A stretch of DNA of 64,000 bases from Nemania diffusa. Taxonomy: Eukaryota > Ascomycota > Sordariomycetes > Xylariales > Xylariaceae. Shown here piece by piece: positions 32,867 through 45,046 of this stretch. The stretch spans positions 327,501 through 391,500 of the forward strand of contig JBBPUQ010000010.1 of the NCBI GenBank assembly GCA_038501195.1, given 5' to 3'. The number at the start of each line of letters is the position of its first letter. The stretch's first letter is position 1. The notes under the pieces are model-generated. The model made no database searches. It saw nothing but the letters and a program-made list of their open reading frames with translations, and was not told the DNA's origin. A program made the translations under genes and the position numbers.

Positions 32867-33948
32867 TTATTCAGATGGTGAGTGTACGCCAACACTATAC
32901 TCGGTTTGGAACCATACTCCTGTGCACAGTTAAACAGACTGCATTTTCTTTAGATGTACAATATATAGCTAGTAAAATCCCACCTCTATGATAACCTCCT
33001 TATTTTCGAGGATAATAACGCTATACATGGAGGTGAGCCTAATTTAATAACTGTTGTAGATAGCTGCGAAAGTCGTGTCGCATTAATCACTAAAGAGGTA
33101 ATTGAGAGACATGCTTAAGAAGTCGGCATTTTCTAGTAATTCCATACTTCTAAGGTGAACGTCAATGCAGCATAATTATTTCTTGTTTCGATGGTGATGT
33201 GTACAGCTTGCGAGGCGGAGGATAGGATTTTGCCATTACTAATCTACCCCAGAACGAGAGAAAACATGTTTCAACTGTGTATCAATACAAGGAGTATGAT
33301 GAGGCGACCGGTATCGAGAGAGATGACATGCTAGTATTAGCTAGGAATTACGAGGTATATACACGAAAAGAAACACTCTCTATGGGGTGTCTGGCACGAG
33401 CAAAGAGCTTATATTCGAGAGTTTTGGACAACAAACTCGAGTTTATGTTGGGTTTGGTGATCCTACTAAGAACGAGAGATAAGCTTACTTTGAGATCAGA
33501 CAATTAGCGCATATCATGGGTCTCGCTGTTGCGGTAAATTTGTCGAGGAAGTTGTTTAGCTCCTAGATTGACTAAAGCATATTGCTTATAAGTTATAAGT
33601 CGTGATGGCAAAAATATATACTACCGAGACAGGGCCTATATTAAAGAGCGTTCATAGTCTAGTTTGAAAGTCATTAATTGATATCCATGAGCTCTTCCAA
33701 GTCGAGGGAGGCAACCTAGCTGACAATATGTATATTAAATAATACTATCATGACGTTTCAGAAACATAAATCTGAATTGTTCTTGTGTTTATATATTCAA
33801 CACCTTAGTACGTACCTCGGTAGCCACAACCGATGGAAATAGAACCAACTCTAGACAGAATCTAGGTTGAAACAAGGGCTAGCCTTTACGATCATCCTCT
33901 CTAACTACTCCCAGGATAATTCGCGCTCACATGTATGATCCGATACTT
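32867..33948. other. Convergent 3' intergenic region
   Basis: About 1.08 kb between the 3' end of the 32357 gene and the 3' end of the AACS gene. One open stretch at 33277-33507 (76 codons) has no recognisable relatives by eye and no ATG in a strong context. Treated as non-coding. Confidence 0.5.
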
Positions 33949-36565
33949 CTAGAGCTTGGCTTTCGGGGTACCTAACTCCTCGATCTTGGCAAACTGATAG
34001 TAGTAATCTAAACTCTTGGGATTGAGCAAAGTACCACTAGGTTTAACGATGTGGCCAGAGACTATCTGTTTCACGGGGAGCTCGACTTTTTTTAGGTTGA
34101 CCGTGGTCTGAATCGTATGAATATTAGTATCATTCTCGGGATACCGCTGAGAAACGTTGATGCTCTCAAGCACTTACAGGTATCTCCGGAGTTTCGAAGA
34201 CATATTTCGGTACGTGCCGCTTCGTCAGCTCCCGCTTAATCGCCTCCTTGACGTCTTGAACGAGTTTCTGGTTGAATTTGTGACTAGGTCGCATGAGCAG
34301 AAACAGCATTACGGCCTCATCATTATCTTGCGGTCGCCGCTGACCAACGCAGATAGAATCTGCGATTTGATCGAAATTACGCTCAATGACCGAATATATC
34401 TCAGCCGATCCAAAGCGGACGCCACTAGGGTTAAGCACCCCATCTGCGCGACCGAGGAACGTCAAGTTCTTGGTGACTGGATGATACACGCAAAAGTCTC
34501 CGTGTGCCCAGACGTGGTCGTATCTGGCGAAGTATGCTGAGTGGTATTTCGTCGCAGGGGCACCAGCGGGTCCCTTGTCGCCCCAGAGGTAGATTGGAAC
34601 ATTTGGGAAAGATTTGGTCGCTACCAGCTCGCCTGGTGTTCCGTCTGGAACGGCTTTGCCTGGGCCTGGTGGTAATAACGTGTCATATAACTGTACATCG
34701 AGACCAAGTGAAGGACCCTGCATGCCCCCAACATAGACAGGGGTCAATGGGTTCCCTTGAGCGAAGCAGCCAGCCTGGGAAATCACGTTAGCGAGCGAGG
34801 ATTGAAGCGATTAAATGGCCGATGCTTACGATATCTGTTCCTCCAGATAGATTGGCAAGATGAACACCCGAAGGAAAGCCTTTGTCGTAAAACCATTCGA
34901 ATAGCTGGTTTGAAAGCACCATTCCTGTCGAGGATACCACCCGTAAGCTTGAGAGGTCTGTTACCTCCCTGGGGGAAATGCCAGCCTTGGCGATTTCATA
35001 CATCCAACGGGGGCTGATTCCCAACCGCGTTACTTTCTGGTCGCCAATAAGTTTGATGAAGGAGTGCAGATCCGGCAAGAAAGGCGACCCATCAAAGAGA
35101 ACAACCCTAGCGCCAACTAATAGCTGCGCAACACTCGACAGGTACATAATCCAGCCTGTTGTCGTATATTGTAGCCCGACATCATCCTGCTTCCTATCAT
35201 CGTGAAGGCGACTCTCCTTCACTATATTTACGAGTACGCCACCGACGGAGTGCACTATCGCCTTAGGAATACCCGTAGTGCCTGAAGAGTAACAGATGAG
35301 AAACGGCTCGTGGAATGCGATTCTCTCGACCGGGGGCGTGATCTGTTGACGCTTGTTGAGGAACGTATCTAATGTCTGCGTTTTAGGAACACTGCTGATG
35401 TCCAAAGCCTCCTTGAATCGACGTATAGATACTAAGCCACGGAAATTACTGCAGCTACTCATTCCCGCCACAAGCTCTGCCATTTTCTGGCGCAAGTCCA
35501 ATGTCTTGCCGTTGTATAGTGTCGCATCATCCATGAATATGTACTGCCACGGTCAGAACTAGAATGAGACAGTTTTAGAAGCGCGGAGTTAGTGTTTACA
35601 CACCTTAGGGTTGACTTGGACCGTCCTTTGCAAGATTCCTTGAACGCCCATATCCGTAGAGCTGCTACTAAATATGGCCCCAAGCCAGGCCGTACCAAGG
35701 AATACAGCAAGCGTCTCAACACTATTCGCGCCCACTAGAAGAACACTTAAGGTTAATTATCACTATTTTGGGCAGATTTATGAGCGGCTCAGAAGCTTCC
35801 GGGCCCTAGATTGGCCGAAAAAGGAATGCTTGTGGGTTGAAAGTTGCCGAAACAAGAAGAAAACGAATGCGAGAATTGCTCACCGATGACAATGCGGTCA
35901 CCGCGTCTGACTCCGGCGGTATGGAGGGCAGCGGCGTAAGTTGCAGATAACTTTCTGAAAGTCGACCATGTTAAATCCCTCACCTCCGTAACACCCTCTC
36001 TCACCTCTGTCAATGCAATCTTATCATCTTCTTTGCCTCCTTGGCCCCTGTGGTCTGAGGGATCGGTCGTGTTTCGCGACCAAAGTAGATTCTCAGTCCA
36101 ATTGATATGCACGCCTTCAAACCACTATAACCGCTGGAGTCAGTAATTTCTCTTTTGCGTAGTTCTACAGCTCTCGAAACATGCTCCCGAAACATGCCCC
36201 TGAGACATTTCGGGAGCTCTCAAGTTACTAGAAAGAGAAGAAAATGACTTCAGGGGTAACTCACACGCGGGATGCTATCGACGGGTTTGCTCTCATCGAC
36301 TACCCGACTATAGGACCCGGAGTGGATAAGATTGCCGAACTTGAAGACCGCATCATAAAACGCCGAGCGTTTATCCAAGGAGAATTGGTATATATCTTGA
36401 AAGGTCTAAAAATATTAGGCGAATTTAGTGAATGATATTTTAAATAAGAGGTCTCACTGATAGATTTAAGTGGTACTTCTGGTTGATTAGTTGCATGAAT
36501 TCCCATAGTTGAGTGTTTTTAGGGTCGGGATGCTCCCATAATTTCCGAGGGATTGCGGTGGCCAT
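33949..36565 (-). CDS. Acetoacetyl-CoA synthetase
   Basis: Seven exons (36565-36458, 36405-36265, 36124-35884, 35734-35604, 35543-34830, 34774-34178 and 34107-33949) encode 696 residues. Introns are 52, 140, 149, 60, 55 and 70 bases. It activates acetoacetate to acetoacetyl-CoA with ATP, so ketone carbon can enter sterol or lipid synthesis. It opens with AIPRKLWEHPDP and FPRWFEG-like SIPRWFEGVHINWTENLLW, the acetoacetyl-specific N-domain. The ANL superfamily motifs are YSSGTTGIPKAIVHS (P-loop, around 293-301), TGWIMYLSSVA, then GDFCVYHP, GRADGVLNPSGVRFGSAEIY and the C-terminal KPSGTLLNPKSLDYY. The paralogous acetyl-CoA synthetase lacks the RWFEG start. Phase agrees at all six junctions. Confidence 0.95.
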
Positions 36566-38630
36566 TGCTCTTGGCTTAGCAACCTTTATTGATCGGAGGA
36601 GATAGGGGATTCTGAGAGATTAGTGATTAATCTAAAATTTGAGTATAGAATCAAAATTCAGCATTCGGTCTATTCGTGCTTGCTCGACGTGATTGACCCC
36701 GGGGGAATGCCGAAAGAACTCGGTATATTACGAATACCTACTCTGTATCCTAATTAGGGCTTGTCTCCTAACAGAATCTTCTCGTAATCCAGGCGTGCTT
36801 CTCTAGTAAGTTTGGTAAGGATATAGAGGTTGAGATTGATAATCTCGACTGTGACGGAGGAAAAACGACGCCGTTAACACTTCTTCAGAATTAACGGTAT
36901 ATATAGTCTAGTACGCGACATCGACTCTATCTATTTCCCGGGGCGGAATAAATTTAATAAAATCATAAACCAGGTTAATACCCCGGTAGGTCCGGGAGTC
37001 CGAAAGAGTTACAGAATATAGAGCTGAAAGCAAGTAGATAATCGGCTCCGCATTCCCCCAGGTACTCCGCAATTGGCTAGACTTGAATGAGTTAGAAAGG
37101 TCCTAGGTATTGGAAAGCGAGTGAGAGAGAGTAATAATTAATACTCTGTGTTACTCTGTGTTTAGTAACGAAACTTATATAAAACCGACCCAAAAACTAC
37201 AAGAATCTCACCTTTACTATCTTGAACAATCAATCGTCTATATTCCACAATATCTATACCAACGGCCCAGTAAGCCCTCAACCCGATCCGCCCCTACATG
37301 AGTCTAATCCGCAGTATATACGTACATAGTAGTATATCGGCACTCCGTTGCATACCATTGTTCTAATCTGTAACCTTTCGAATTCATCGGCGACGCGAAA
37401 TCATGAATCGAAATACCTAAAAGAATGATTATGTAGATATTCCGCCTAGATACGTAAAAGGAGGAATGGCGAACCGTGTGTTCGAACCGAGTTTTTGTCA
37501 ACCTTGTTAGTACTTGCACAGGGGATTCTTGTTAACGCGGCACAATTGACGGGGGGATTCTCCTTGATCTACCTACTGTATGTGATTTCCCGCGGGGGAA
37601 CAGCAAGCTCGCTAGGTAATTGACACTGTATAGCGGGCACTATGAGGGGTAGGATTTAACTAATTAAAGAAATTGGGCTAGGCACACTATTATAGATCTG
37701 AGACGTGCAACACAACCTCTTCAGCTTTAATATAAAGCCTATGATCCCCGTTTAGGAGTAAGACATCTAAGTATACGAAAGTCAGGAAGGCAATTATATA
37801 GAAATCGCAGGTAGTTATCGAAGTACGTTAGTTAGATTTCATACTAAAGCGAGACAATCATCCCGACTTTAGCACTGTCTTCACAAGAGACTAGTTTTCT
37901 AGAGCTAATATAGTCGGTGTACTTCGATGAGCAGGAAAACTTACAGATTTGTTATCGGTATCAAGAATTAAGAATATGCAACATCAATGCCGCGGGGTGG
38001 AGGGTATTTTTTGCAGGTGTCATGTCTTCCCTAGATCTATCTAGATATATGCTGCGACGGGCCGATGCCTCAAGGGACAGCAAGACGCCAGTAGACAACC
38101 CGAGGAGATAAAAGCCTAGGCAGAGTAGAGGGTTGAAAGCAATTAGAAGTGAGCTGAAAAATAGAGACGACGAGACTACCTCTAGTATTATCCGCCCCCC
38201 CCCCCCCCCTCAATATGAATTATTCCGAACCACTACTTCTCCTGACGTAACCCTCATCACCCCATATATGGGGTTGCCCGCCTCGCGACAATGTAGGCCG
38301 AGTCAAATCAACTCGATTACACAATTGGCAGGCTCAACTTCAATCATATTAGCCGCCAAATCCCCCATCATACACCCCACCGATATAACACCCCTCATTT
38401 TCTATGCAGAATGACCCATAAACGAAGCAGCGTCTTGCACCCGAGCCGACCATGGCGCGCGGATGAATGTGTTGGAGGCACTTGCAACAAAATGGTGTCC
38501 CATATCTTAATGTAGGTACTTTTTTTAATTCAATTATATATCTTCTCATGCTTCTTACTTACCTCTCTCCATTGGTGTTTTGAAATAGGAAACGCCAAGT
38601 TCCAATCCACTTTGCTGGTAGCTAAGTATC
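36566..38630. other. Intergenic region, AT-rich with poly-C tract
   Basis: About 2.06 kb between divergent genes. Contains the AACS promoter at its left edge and the DUF2264 promoter at its right. There is a 15-C run at 38195-38209. The stretch around 37140-37260 has a TATA-like TTATATAAAACC and a short repeat of ACTCTGTGTT, but no clean LTR end pair. No gene recognised. Confidence 0.55.
38195..38209. repeat. Homopolymer of 15 C
   Basis: Uninterrupted run of C upstream of the DUF2264 gene. Length may be an assembly approximation. Confidence 0.75.
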
Positions 38631-41074
38631 ATGGGGTCCCAGACTGGCCTTGTTCTTGGATACAATGGGGTCCACCCCTTCTCCAGGGTAAAGGTGACCG
38701 ATCGCGCATCCGTGCAGGAACTGCTACGGGCACTGCTCGATCCCCTGGAACCTTTCTTCTCGCCCCTTAAAGGTCGAGTAAGATGCCCTGGCGCCACGGC
38801 AGTTCGGTTCGACCAGACAGCATCAGAAGTCGAAGGCATTTGTCGGCCGCTCTGGGGCCTGGCTTGCCTCCTCGATGGCGGAGGAGAGTATCATGGTACC
38901 CAATGGTGGATTGAAGGCATCAAATCCGGAACCGATCCAGAGAGCCCGGAGTTTTGGGGCTACCCACGTGATAATGACCAGAGAATGGTTGAGATGTGCC
39001 CTCTAGGTATGGCTATTGTTTTATGTAGGCTATTTGGTATGACTTGAAGCTTAATGATCTTAGGTTATGCACTAGCTGTAGCCCCTGTGATTTGGCAATC
39101 GTTGAACGAAAGGGAGAGGACGAATGTCGAGAGATGGTTGGGGAATTCAATTAACGAGAAAAAGTAGGTGCATCGCAACCTATTAGCCTCCACCAGATAG
39201 AGCGGTCCTAACAGAGTATAGCATGCCCAATACAAACTGGCTATGGTTCCGGGTCTTCGCTAACCTCGGCCTTAAGAAAAACGGAGGAAAGTTTTCTCAA
39301 GAGAGGCTGGATAGCGACATAGAGCACTTGAATACCTTCTATCGGGGCGATGGATGGTCTAACGATGGGCCAGAGGGAATTCACCGTAGGCATCCCCAAT
39401 AGTGCGACTTACACGTGAATTTTCTAACGAGTCACGCTTAGAAATGGACTACTACTCCTCGAGCTTCGCAATCCACTTCCTACAACTATTGTATGCGAAA
39501 CTTGCCGGTGCAGACGAGCCAGAGCGAGCTGAAGAATTCAGAAAACGCGCCCAAGTGGTAGCTCTTGACTTAGTCCATTACTATGACAAGGAAGGTGGGT
39601 GAATGGCGCTATAGTACAGTTAATAGCAGGTCTAATTGCTTCTCAAGGACGCTCTTTGCCTTTCGGCCGAAGCGTAGGGTATCGATTTGCTATGGTCTCT
39701 TTTTGGGGAGCTCTAGCATACGCGGGAGTTGACCTGCCGGAACCACTCACTTGGGGCATGGTGAAGGGTATCGTGCTCCGGCACTTACGGTGGTGGCAAA
39801 CACAACCCGACATCTGGAGTCCGAGTGGTACACTGACTATCGGGTACTCATACCCGAACATGTATGTAAGTGAACGTTTTCTAGAGTCGCTTGAAACTAG
39901 ACACGATGCTGACGAGATATAGATGGCAGAGAACTACAACAGCCCAGGTAGTCCAGTGAGTCCCCCATAAAGGTTTTTTAGTAAATTCAGAACTGATATT
40001 TTTTAGTACTGGGCATGCCTAGCATTTATTTGTCTTGCTGTACCAGCCGATCACCCCTTTTGGACCTCCGAAGAAGAGTCTCACGTGGACGTAATCCCCA
40101 AGGTCAAGGCGCTGAAGCATCCCGGGCATATCATGAGGTGATTGTTCTCCCAGCTCGTCATGCTTACCTATAACGGCTTTTCTAATGCTAGCCTCAGCTA
40201 TCTCGGGGGGCACTGCATGCTCCTATCCTCAGGCCAAGCCTGCAGCTATCCGATGAAGGGGACGCACGCAAAATACGGAGCATTCGCGTACAGTAGTGCA
40301 TACGCATACTCGGTACCCCCAGGTCTATTAACCCTGGAGCAATATGCCCTCGCCTCACAGCTAGGACTCTCAGATGATGGCGGCGAGTACTGGAAGACCC
40401 GCCGGCTATCCGAATACGCGGGGCTCGAGCAGCGACCCTCCAGCGATTCGGAAGCGGGCAGCACCCCTGTGCTTGTGTCGATATGGAAGCCGTTCCCCGA
40501 CGTGACGATCCGTACAACCCTCGTGCCCCCATCTCACGAAACGCCAAACTGGCACCTCCGCGCCCACCGGATCGAGAACGCGGGTTCTCGCACCCTCAAG
40601 ACGGCCGACGGCGCGTTCGCCATCTGCAATGCGCGGGTGCCCGACGGCCGATACCTGGACCTGTACGACGCCGCGAAATGCGAGGGCACGCAGCCGCGGA
40701 TCGTCGGGAATTACGACCTCGCGACGCCAGAAGGGTGGGCGAGCGGGTCGGCGGGTGCGTTTGCTGTCTCCAAGGGCGCAGTGGGGATCAGGGCTCTGGA
40801 ACCCCAGGATGAAGAGGCCGCGCAAAAAGCGCAGGGGGAGGACAAGCAGCGCGCGGCTATGCTTGTCAACGCCGACCCGAACTCTAATCTCGTAGAGAGC
40901 CGTACCGTGATCCCAACGCTACAGGGCACGATTCGCGAGGGCGAAACAGCATGGTATGTTTCTGCTATATACGCGAAGCCATCTGGTGAGAGCGTTGCTA
41001 AAGAGTCGTATCTCGATGGGTGGGATAAACTCCCGGAGATTCCAGCTTGGTTGAAAACAGAGATGGCTGCGTAA
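38631..41074 (+). CDS. DUF2264 domain protein (alpha/alpha-toroid-like)
   Basis: Eight exons (38631-39006, 39064-39163, 39222-39385, 39442-39594, 39648-39865, 39923-39955, 40007-40137 and 40198-41074) encode 683 residues. Introns are 51-60 bases. One exon is only 33 bases. The N-terminal two thirds match the DUF2264 style: [80 protein letters not shown], and [20 protein letters not shown]. The C-terminal region ([20 protein letters not shown]) is beta-rich. The family has no settled function; bacterial members sit in polysaccharide-use loci, so a glycan-related role is an inference only. Phase is consistent in all seven joins. Confidence 0.9.
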
Positions 41075-43055
41075 ACTAGGAGACCTGTGCGTTCTTAATG
41101 ATTATGCTAGTATAAACCAAGGCAAATATATCAAGCTCTAGATTGCCAACGAGCTATCATGATACATAGATGTCTGCGCTTAAATCTTTGCTAGGATTAA
41201 GTTTCGAATAGGATTTTCATACCCCTTTTATTATGTGACTTGTCTTGCTAAAGCCGTTGAGCCGTTATGCAATGTTCTTCTAGATATTAAATCATGGTAA
41301 TTAACATAGCATCGTAGACCAGTTTCTGGTTCAAAATACCCTAACTATCGCGAGAAGATGTTGCGACTCATACCTACACTGGTATACTTCCTACCCCGAA
41401 TCCCGAATTCGGATTCTAGGTAGGCTATCTAGATTTATTACAATGAGGGGAGCCCTATCTACTAGACTGTACGCTACTGCACTTGGTACCACATAGAACT
41501 AGATGGGTATGGCGGAGGTGCCCATTTTCCATTTTGACATTGCACTGAAGCGCTGGATTTACAGAGGAAGATAAGAGGATGTCCCTAAGCTAAAGCATGA
41601 TTTTTACCAATGCGTGCCTACGATCTACTGAGTCAGGTCGGTCCCTAGATAGCTTGTTCGATATTAAGGCACCCATGTTAATGAGGATTTGGTGTATCTA
41701 CTTCATGTAGGTACGACATGGCCCTCATGCACCTCCTTTGGGTACCTAGCTGTCACTGTTGAGGAGTGCATCTGTAACACGTCGCATTTGCCGGGTAACG
41801 TAGCAGTACGTTGCTCTCTCAATGCATCACCTCGCATCGTCATGCCTGAAATAGAATGGAACCCTCAAGCTGAGGCGCGCATTATGTAACTCGAGGTCGG
41901 GGATCTATTAAGCGGGTTGGTTCTGTTCAAACGAGTAGGCTAATAACTTACTCAGAAATTAGCGAGCAGCTGGGCTCTGTTCGGCGTTAAGCACGAGGTA
42001 GGGTAAGGTAAGGGATAACGTCTTTGGATGGAACTATTCAGGTTCCTCTTTGTCTAATACCGACCCGAACAAGCTGAAAACTGGGCCAACTATATCCCCT
42101 AGTCCTCCATCTCATACCTACCTCAACTGCCGGATGCTTGGTTGACCTCGGTGACGATGGTTCAGGGAGACCCCATCAGACTTCTAGGCCATTACTTATA
42201 ATGATGCGCAGGGCTTGCGAGACTGAATGATTTATGCTTGTATGAGCTGCTGATCTCGCGTCGCGTCGTCTTACACCTCGTATGCGCAATCGCAATCGCA
42301 ATTACGCGTGCGTGGTACTACCTGGAGATTCTATAAGCTCCTAGTGTTGGGCGAGATTATAATCGCATTCACTTGATGCAATCGTGGTGGTAGTTAAACC
42401 CGTCCAACGCGCTTGTCATCTCGCCCTTCGCTCTTAAATGACCGAGTTGACGAATAATCGTTTTCGCACTTCTGCCATGTACAGAGTAGCATCTCAACGA
42501 ACCGGTCCCGTCTGTCGAATAACACAATTCTGCCGGGGTCCCGAAGCATAGGACAAAGATTGACTTGAGAGTTGCCGTACCTTGCTAACACTGGCGCCTT
42601 ATTTATTTGGAATATCAATTAATACATAGCAACCCTACGAGACGAGAAAAGAAAAGAAATGTCCGAGAAGAAACACGCCGAGTCTTCTACTTCGGCCGGA
42701 CCAACGCGGCATTCCCATGCCGTTCCTGCAGCGTCTTTCCGTGCGTCACTCCCCCCGGGTAGATGTCTTTGAGCGGAGCGACATTGGCTCGCTATCCCTC
42801 TGTCTTCGTCTCTCTTCCCCTACTTGTGTACTTATTTCATTCATCCGACCAACCGCCTATTTTCATTTTCAATTTTTTTTTCTTACCCATTGCCACTATT
42901 GTTGCGTTGCCACTGCTGTTGCCACTGCCACTGCCCTAACAACAGCAACACTAGGGTGTCTTAACACGACTTGTGTTTGCACCTATCGATCCCTCCCTAA
43001 TCCCGCCTGATCTGATGCTACTTAGCTGCCCCTGGTCGGTAATTCGCTTTGACTA
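41075..43055. other. Intergenic region, no gene seen
   Basis: About 2 kb between two plus-strand genes. Contains a CAATCG run near 42287, a T-rich tract near 42872-42895 and a TGCCACTGC tandem near 42910-42937, just upstream of the SDR gene. One 66-codon frame at 41689 has no support. Confidence 0.55.
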
Positions 43056-44270
43056 ATGAATAGTGTAGCAACACACAATTCCCCGCGCACCTGGTTTCTG
43101 ACATCCTCTCTTTCACCACTTGCCGTGCGTCTGATAAGGCAATTGCTCATACATGGCGATTATGTCGTCGCCTGTCTCCCACCGCACGAGATCGAGCACG
43201 ATGATCGCAGTGCCGACTTTCGCGATCTCGTGAACGAGTGCAAGAGTAGCCGGAAGGATAGGGAGGGCTGGAAGGACCGCATAAGGAGCATACGTTGCGA
43301 TGGCCGCATCATGAGCCAGTGCGGCGCCGCTGTGGCCGAGGCGAAACATCTTTTCGGCCGCATTGACATATTGCTCTGCTGCACCTCAGAAGGTATAATC
43401 AATATTATAATGATTCTTTTTCTTCTTCTTTCTTTTTCTCCATGTTTATTTTAATCTAATTTCGAGACCGTGCCCTACTGCTTGCTCGCGACACGCGCTG
43501 ACAAGTTCGTCCGCAAATTAGCTGTCGTCGGAACGGTCGAAGAGCTATCTACTTCACTTGTGACACAGAACCTCGTGCGCGACCAATTCGAAACCATCTT
43601 CTTTTCACAGGTGAACTTCATCAAAGCTGCTCTGCCAATGCTGCGCGCCGAGCATACTGGTCATATCATGGTTCTTACGAGTATTGGCGGACACATTGGT
43701 ACGCCTGGGATGCCCATGTATACAGCGGCGACTTGGGCGCTCGAAGGGTTCTGCGATTCGCTGGCTTACGAGGTGGCGCCCTTCAACATCAAAGTTACCA
43801 TTGTACAGCCTCACAAGGAGATCCAGACGTTGACTAATAAGATCATATTCTCGCCCTCGCTGCCATATTATGACAGCGAAAACAACCCGGCGCCAAGCGT
43901 GCGAGATATGTTGACGAACATGCTTAACTTGAACCCAGAGACCGCCATCGAGCAGTCAGATGTGGACATTCTGCATAGGTATCCGAAGCTACCTAATGCC
44001 TCCACGGACCGCCTGGTTGCGGAAACAGTACATGCACTGACAGCAATTGGTGGTCATGAAAACCCACCGGCCCGGCATATCGTCGGCTTCGAGGGTGCCG
44101 AGGCGGTGAAAGAGAAGCTGAAGACGGTAACGGAAGAACTCGAAGATTTTGTCGAGGCTAGTGTTGCCGTCGATATCTTTGAGAGCGAGTTGAAAAATGA
44201 AGCTAGACAGGGCAAAGCCAGGGCCGCGGATGACTACACGGGGATGCTGCCAAGTTCGATAGCACCTTGA
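43056..44270 (+). CDS. SDR-fold protein lacking catalytic and cofactor-binding residues
   Basis: Two exons (43056-43392 and 43522-44270; 129-base intron) encode 361 residues. The Rossmann-type SDR outline is clear: TWFLTSSLSPLAVRLIRQLL, DILLCCTSEAVVGTVEEL, HIMVLTSIGGHIGTPGMPMY, YTAATWALEGFCDSLAYEVA and NIKVTIVQPHKEI. Classical residues are lost. The TGxxxGIG turn reads TSSLSPLA (16-23), NNAG reads CTSEA, and the catalytic Lys of YxxxK is Thr183 (YTAAT), though Ser166 and Tyr179 remain. The frame is intact and spans the whole fold. So it is either a pseudoenzyme or a divergent enzyme, not a decayed gene. Residues 215-361 are a long, partly helical extension. No partner is suggested by neighbours. 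Confidence 0.88.
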
Positions 44271-45046
44271 TGTCTTCGCCCTGGATATGAGATACCAGTT
44301 TACTTATTACAAGCTATACTTATATATTTGTATAATGTGGGTTATGAAAGACCAAATACCGCAATAGATAATTCCTTAGCTCACCAACGCTTTGTTTCTA
44401 TACAACACTTAATCTCTCTACCGTCTATCGTGCGACCATTGATTCGGGTTTCCTTGACATGATAAATTCAATATCTATAGCACTTATTCTTGTACTTGTA
44501 GCATTTCACTATTTGCTTTATCAACATTTCAAAATAGTAGGTTGGTTTTAGATATACATTGCAGGTGAAGAGCTATATCCATGTGTGTGGATTCCTAGGT
44601 ACGCAGGTACCTACAGTAGGTAAGTCATGTAGGTACCTATTATACAGCATCCCTGCTATTAGGTTGCCCTAACTTCTCATTGGCTAGCTAACTGACCTTC
44701 TCGACCATGGGAGCTTGGACAGCGTTGTGATACCTATGCGTAGTGGTACCTACCCAACTTGAAGAAGTAGGTACAACAATTCCACGCCCTAACCTCCCGA
44801 GATCCTATCAAGCGCAAAACGCACGCGACCGCCGAATCGATCACCGCGGGCTAGTTCCCAGAGCCAAAAAAAAAAGAGAAAAAAAAAGACTTCCCCTTTC
44901 TACGTAGGGTGTGCGATTACGTGCGACACCTATCAACGCTGTTAGTTCGATAGCGAACTGCAACCAGCGACAACCTCTCGATTGGCTTAGCTAGTAGGCA
45001 TGCCGAGTGTCGTGCTATGTAGCCCAGCCCGGGGACCAGTGTTAGG
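44271..45046. other. Intergenic region upstream of TRS120
   Basis: About 780 bases with TACCTAGGTA tracts (44590-44645 and 44745-44775), then two A-rich runs at 44864-44890 close to the TRS120 start. No gene seen. Confidence 0.6.
44590..44645. repeat. TACCTAGGTA-type microsatellite tract
   Basis: GGTACGCAGGTACCTACAGTAGGTAAG followed by AGGTACCTA units. Written partly here; the tract is imperfect. Confidence 0.6.

Noticed and set aside
33277..33507. 76-codon plus-strand frame between the 32357 gene and AACS
   Set aside because: No family resemblance, poor start context and AT-rich flanks. It is most likely chance.
36770..37300. Possible solo LTR with TATA-like TTATATAAAACC
   Set aside because: No matching TG...CA ends, no target duplication and no second copy were found in the window.
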